This document shows positions 1-5,276 of a stretch of DNA of 5,276 nucleotides, in pieces. Location of the stretch: assembly GCA_023248505.1 (NCBI GenBank), contig JAHFEM010000185.1, positions 1-5,276 on the forward strand, in the 5' to 3' direction. This DNA comes from Nitrospirota bacterium. Its GTDB lineage: Bacteria; Nitrospirota; Nitrospiria; SBBL01; Manganitrophaceae. The translations under genes were made by a program, and so were the position numbers. Position 1 is the first letter of the stretch. Each line of letters opens with the position of its first letter. The notes under the pieces are model-generated. The model made no database searches. It saw only the letters and a program-made list of their open reading frames with translations, and was not told where the DNA came from.

Positions 1-126
1 TCCTCTTAAAATAAGCACCGCCCTTCTCTCGCTTCGCGCTACCGTCCTTCTGATTTAAATCCTCCGACCCCTCTCTCCTGATTCAAGGGGAAGGGAGTGG
101 CCTGTTCTCCCCTCAACAGACCTTTT

Positions 127-131
127 GGAGG
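127..131 (+). promoter_or_regulatory. Ribosome binding site deciding the czcC start
   Basis: GGAGG lies 4 nt before the ATG at 136. It favours this ATG over an in-frame GTG at 97, which would add 13 residues in front of an otherwise ideal signal peptide and has only a poorly spaced G-rich tract (87-95) before it. Confidence 0.75.
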
Positions 132-135
132 ATTC

Positions 136-1521
136 ATGCGTTTAAAAACACTCACCATCTTAATCTTTATTCTCTTCTTCCTCGGATCACACACCGGCAC
201 CACCGCCCGCGCTGAGGAATCGCCCCCGACACCGCGTCCTCTGGGGAGCGACCTCCCAGCTTTCCGCGCCATTGCGCCCCGCCAGGAGATGCCCGACAGC
301 CGAGGGGACGGGGCGGCCACCCGAGAACCGACCGGGGCCCTCACCCTCCGACAAGCTTTAGGCTTGGCGCTGATGCGCAATCCGGAGCTTCGGGCCTTCT
401 CCTGGGAAGTTCGCGCGCGCGAGGCGGCGACCCTCCAGGCAGGGCTTCTCCACAACCCGACGATCGGCGCCGACCTGCAGGATCTTGGGGTTTCAGCTTC
501 CCCCGACAGTGTCCCTCAGCCTCAGGGTACTTTACAACTTAGCCAGATCATCGAACTGGGAGGAAAGCGGACGAAGCGGCGCGAGACGGCGGCGCTTTCG
601 CGCGACCTCGCCGGGTGGGACTACGAAACCAAGCGGATCGAGATCTTCACGCAGGTCACCCAGGCGTTTGCCAATCTGTTGAGAGGACAGCAACAGCAGG
701 AGTTGACGGAAGAAACGGTCCGGCTTGCCGAAGAGACGGCCCGCGTCGTCTCCGAGCGGGTGAAGGCCGGGAAAGTCTCTCCGATCGAGGAGATCCGCGC
801 GAACGTCGCGCTGGCCTCGGCGGCGATTGAACGCGATCGCGCCGAAAAGGATTTGGAAGGAGCCCGGAAGCAATTAGCGGCCACCTGGGGGAGCGCGATG
901 CCCCAATTCAGTAAAGCGGAGGGAACGCTGGGTCCCCTCGCCCCCATTCCCTCGCTTTCGCAATTAGCCGAGCGGATCTCTCAAAATCCGGATCTCGCCC
1001 GCTGGGCGACCGAGATCGCCCAGCGCCGGGCAGTAATCGATCTGGAGCGATCGCGGGCCGTTCCCGACCTGACTCTGATGGGCGGCTTCCGGCGGTATGA
1101 ATCGACGGGAGACAACGTTTTCATCGTCGGCCTCTCTCTTCCCCTGCCGCTCTTCAACCGGAATCAAGGCGGGATCCAGGAGGCGCGCGACCGGCTGGAG
1201 AAGGGGGAAGAAGAGCGGCGGGCCGCGGAGGTGCGGGTCACGACCGCCCTCTCCGAGGCCCACCGGGCCCTCTCGACCGCATATATCGAGGCGACCTCTC
1301 TTAAGGAGAAAGTTCTCCCCGGCGCGGCGCAGGCCTTTGAGGCGGTGAACGAAGGATACCGCCTCGGAAAGTTCGGCTTATTGGATGTGTTGGACGCGCA
1401 ACGGACGCTGTTCGGTTCGCGTGCACAACATCTGCGCGCCCTGGCCGACTATCACCAGGCGGTGGCCGAGGTCGAACGGCTGATCGGGGAGCCTTTGGAC
1501 GTTACGGGTGGCCGCCCCTAG
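136..1521 (+). CDS. czcC: CzcC-like outer-membrane factor of a heavy-metal RND efflux pump
   Basis: This is a TolC/OEP-family outer-membrane channel of 461 aa, the usual length for CzcC. It should form the exit duct of the CzcCBA pump, carrying metal ions from the periplasm and inner-membrane pump to the outside. Residues 1-26 form a classic Sec signal peptide: basic MRLK, a hydrophobic stretch at about 5-18, and an A-R-A cleavage site before E27. There is no lipobox cysteine, so it is probably not a lipoprotein. The duplicated OEP architecture is visible: helix starts RNPELRAF (81-88) and QNPDLARW (283-290), and beta-strand segments at about 105-135 and 308-340 (VPDLTLMGGFRR, VGLSLPLPLF). 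Long charged helices at about 140-250 and 345-450 would build the periplasmic tunnel. The C-terminal GYRLGKFGLLDVLDAQRTL (407-425) is typical of the family. It is first in the operon, 89 nt before czcB. The fold assignment is firm; metal specificity rests on the neighbouring genes. Confidence 0.93.
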   Translation: MRLKTLTILIFILFFLGSHTGTTARAEESPPTPRPLGSDLPAFRAIAPRQEMPDSRGDGAATREPTGALTLRQALGLALMRNPELRAFSWEVRAREAATLQAGLLHNPTIGADLQDLGVSASPDSVPQPQGTLQLSQIIELGGKRTKRRETAALSRDLAGWDYETKRIEIFTQVTQAFANLLRGQQQQELTEETVRLAEETARVVSERVKAGKVSPIEEIRANVALASAAIERDRAEKDLEGARKQLAATWGSAMPQFSKAEGTLGPLAPIPSLSQLAERISQNPDLARWATEIAQRRAVIDLERSRAVPDLTLMGGFRRYESTGDNVFIVGLSLPLPLFNRNQGGIQEARDRLEKGEEERRAAEVRVTTALSEAHRALSTAYIEATSLKEKVLPGAAQAFEAVNEGYRLGKFGLLDVLDAQRTLFGSRAQHLRALADYHQAVAEVERLIGEPLDVTGGRP

Positions 1522-1596
1522 TGGCCGTTCCATTCTCTGGGCTACATTTTCTAGGCTATCCGAAACGCGCCGGGACAAAATGAGATCGATCAAAAT

Positions 1597-1603
1597 AAGG
1601 GAG
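1597..1603 (+). promoter_or_regulatory. Ribosome binding site of czcB
   Basis: AAGGGAG sits 7 nt before the ATG at 1611. The rest of the 89-nt czcC-czcB gap shows no clear promoter or rho-independent terminator, so read-through from czcC is the simplest view. Two GGCTA copies (1540-1544 and 1554-1558) are too short to call a site. Confidence 0.7.
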
Positions 1604-1610
1604 TCATCAG

Positions 1611-3110
1611 ATGAATAGTAAAAAAATCATGGCTGTCGCCACCGTCCTCCTGGTGGGGATCGTCCTGGCATTGACGATTCTGCGAACGGAGAAAACATCC
1701 AAGGGGAGCGAATCCCACGAAGAGGAGAAAGGGCATGACGATGAGGCGACCGCGAAGGGGCCTCATGGCGGGAGGCTCCTGTCGGACGGCGATTTTCAGA
1801 TCGAGCTGACGATCTATGAGCGGGGGGTTCCGCCGCAATTTCGGGCCTACCCCTACGAGAAAGGAAAGCCGGTCGATCCGGACGAGGTCCAATTGAGGGT
1901 GGCGCTTCACCGGCTTGGAGGACGGGTGGATGAGATTCGGTTTCAAAAGGAGGGGGACTATCTCCGGGGAGACAAGACAGTCGAAGAGCCGCATTCGTTC
2001 GATGTAAAGATATCAGCAGAGCGAAAGGGCCAAACCCATCGATGGGAATATTCGCAGGTCGAAGGGCGTGTGGCGATGGCGCCCGAGGCCGCGAAAGCCG
2101 CCGGAATCGAAATCGAGACCGCAGGCCCCATACGGATGAAGACGGTCTTGGATCTTCCCGGCGAGATCGTTCTGAACAAAAATAAGGTGGCCCATGTCGT
2201 TCCGAGGCTTTCCGGGGTTGTGACCGAGGTTCGAAAAAATTTAAGCGACAAGGTCAAAAAAGGAGAGGTGCTCGCTGTCATCGAAAGCCGCGAATTGGCC
2301 GACCTGAAAAGCAACTATCTTGCCTCGGCCCAACAGGTTGAACTGGCCAGAGCGACATTCGAGAGGGAAAAGCAGCTTTTCGAGAAAAAGATCTCCCCCG
2401 AGCAAGAATTTCTGGCGGCGAAGCAGACCCTGGCCCAGGCCGAAATCGGCTTCAAAACAGCAACCGAAAAACTCTTCGCGCTGGGGCTTTCCAGAAACGA
2501 TCTCGATCATGCTTCCAAAGGAGAAGGTCTTGCCCGCTATGAGCTGCGAGCGCCCCTGGACGGGGTGGTCATCGAAAAACGAATCACCGTGGGAGAGGGG
2601 ATCAAAGAAGACGCCGACATCTTCGTTATTGCCGATCTCTCTACCGTTTGGGGAGACATCACGGTCTACGCCAAGGACCTGCGCGCGGTTCAGTTGGGAC
2701 AGACGGTTACGGTGCGATCGAAGGAACTCGGAGTGGAGGCGACCGGAAAGATTTCCTTTATCGGCCCCCTGGTCGGTGAGCAGAGCCGGGCCGCTTCGGC
2801 CCATGTCGATATACCGAACCCAAAGGGGCTTTGGCGGCCCGGTCTCTTCGTAACAGTAGAGCTGGCGCAAGAAGAAGTCCCTACACAGGTCGCCGTCTCC
2901 TCTGAGGCCATACAGACCTTTCGGGACTGGAACGTCGTCTTTGTCCAATACGGGGATCAGTTCGAAGCGCGCCCGCTGGAGTTGGGGCGAAGCGACGGAA
3001 AATGGGTGGAAGTGGTGTCGGGCCTCTCGCCGGGAGAGAAATATGCCGCGAAGAACAGCTTTGTGCTGAAGGCCGATCTTGGAAAGAGCGGGGCTTCGCA
3101 CGATCATTAA
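1611..3110 (+). CDS. czcB: CzcB-like periplasmic adaptor (membrane fusion protein) with N-terminal metal-binding-type domain
   Basis: This 499-aa HlyD/RND-type membrane fusion protein should link the CzcA pump to the CzcC channel and may hand metal to the pump. Residues 6-24, after a KK pair, form one hydrophobic anchor or signal segment; no lipobox is seen. A polar linker with His and acidic residues (ESHEEEKGHDDE, 34-45) leads into the GPHGGRLLSDGDFQIEL segment (50-66), start of the extra N-terminal domain found in CzcB-type adaptors (about 50-150). The adaptor core follows: the first half of the lipoyl-like barrel-sandwich at about 185-225 (VVPRLSGVVTEV); an alpha-hairpin at about 228-292 rich in Ala, Glu, Gln and Lys; the second lipoyl half at about 308-340 (ELRAPLDGVVIEKRITVGEG); a beta-barrel at about 346-420; and a membrane-proximal domain at about 425-487. 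The tail ends SHDH, another possible metal-binding patch. The start is supported by a well-spaced AAGGGAG. The family call is secure; metal binding by the His-rich ends is inferred. Confidence 0.94.
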   Translation: MNSKKIMAVATVLLVGIVLALTILRTEKTSKGSESHEEEKGHDDEATAKGPHGGRLLSDGDFQIELTIYERGVPPQFRAYPYEKGKPVDPDEVQLRVALHRLGGRVDEIRFQKEGDYLRGDKTVEEPHSFDVKISAERKGQTHRWEYSQVEGRVAMAPEAAKAAGIEIETAGPIRMKTVLDLPGEIVLNKNKVAHVVPRLSGVVTEVRKNLSDKVKKGEVLAVIESRELADLKSNYLASAQQVELARATFEREKQLFEKKISPEQEFLAAKQTLAQAEIGFKTATEKLFALGLSRNDLDHASKGEGLARYELRAPLDGVVIEKRITVGEGIKEDADIFVIADLSTVWGDITVYAKDLRAVQLGQTVTVRSKELGVEATGKISFIGPLVGEQSRAASAHVDIPNPKGLWRPGLFVTVELAQEEVPTQVAVSSEAIQTFRDWNVVFVQYGDQFEARPLELGRSDGKWVEVVSGLSPGEKYAAKNSFVLKADLGKSGASHDH

Positions 3111-3115
3111 AACCG

Positions 3116-3144
3116 GTAGAGACGCTCCGCCGGGGCATCTCTAC
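3116..3144 (+). repeat. Hairpin between czcB and the PII-like gene
   Basis: An imperfect inverted repeat begins 6 nt after the czcB stop. GTAGAGA (3116-3122) pairs with TCTCTAC (3138-3144). After one C/A mismatch, GCTCC (3124-3128) pairs with GGGGC (3132-3136), including one G-U pair, around a 3-nt GCC loop. The following sequence is A-rich rather than T-rich, so it does not look like a standard rho-independent terminator on this strand. It could be an mRNA stability or processing element, or a partial transcription barrier lowering downstream expression. The pairing is read directly from the sequence; the role is inferred. Confidence 0.7.
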
Positions 3145-3152
3145 ACAAAAAT

Positions 3153-3159
3153 AAAGGGA
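3153..3159 (+). promoter_or_regulatory. Ribosome binding site of the PII-like gene
   Basis: AAAGGGA lies 8 nt before the ATG at 3168, just downstream of the 3116-3144 hairpin and outside its stem, so it should stay accessible when the hairpin forms. Confidence 0.65.
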
Positions 3160-3167
3160 TATCACCG

Positions 3168-5276
<2,109 letters not shown>

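Noticed and set aside
7..12. TAAAAT as a possible -10 promoter box
   Set aside because: The match is short, no -35 box can be seen because the window begins here, and A/T-rich hexamers arise by chance.
97..135. Upstream GTG start for czcC
   Set aside because: It would put 13 residues before a complete signal peptide, while GGAGG precedes the ATG at 136.
1522..1610. Terminator or separate promoter between czcC and czcB
   Set aside because: No stable stem with a T-run and no convincing promoter boxes; only short GGCTA and GTGGCCG direct repeats.
2241..3107. 288-codon minus-strand open frame opposite czcB
   Set aside because: It is antisense to the conserved adaptor core and contains no recognisable domain; a by-product of codon bias.

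Overview
The window holds most of a single-direction (+ strand) heavy-metal efflux operon from a Gram-negative bacterium. An outer-membrane channel gene and signal-peptide or inner-membrane-anchored partners imply a two-membrane cell. The DNA is GC-rich with strong G/C third-position preference, and each gene has its own Shine-Dalgarno-like purine tract. The sequence gives no secure phylum; a proteobacterium or a Nitrospirota-type lineage would both fit. No rRNA, tRNA, mobile element, CRISPR array or metal-responsive regulator gene is visible.

Layout: a 135-nt leader with no gene (1-135); czcC, the outer-membrane factor (136-1521); an 89-nt gap (1522-1610); czcB, the periplasmic adaptor (1611-3110); a 57-nt gap with a strong hairpin (3111-3167); a small PII-superfamily signalling protein (3168-3509); an 11-nt gap; then czcA, the RND proton/cation antiporter (3521 to the window edge, 585 codons, cut off at the 3' end).

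CzcA, CzcB and CzcC together form a tripartite HME-RND pump that exports metal cations across the cell envelope. The CzcA TM4 motif (D402, D408, E415) is the type associated with divalent cations (Co/Zn/Cd/Ni) rather than Cu/Ag. The CzcB N-terminus is rich in His and acidic residues, as in metal-binding CzcB proteins.

The most interesting element is the PII-like gene between the adaptor and the pump. It keeps the PII fold signatures (a TGQRGDG loop and a C-terminal RIRTGE). It lacks the uridylylation tyrosine and the Lys90-equivalent nucleotide-binding lysine, has a Gly/Arg-rich T-loop, and carries five histidines in its first 25 residues. This matches the metal-pump-linked PII group (PII-NG). 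Its ligand and its effect on the pump cannot be read from the sequence; direct control of CzcA is a reasonable hypothesis.
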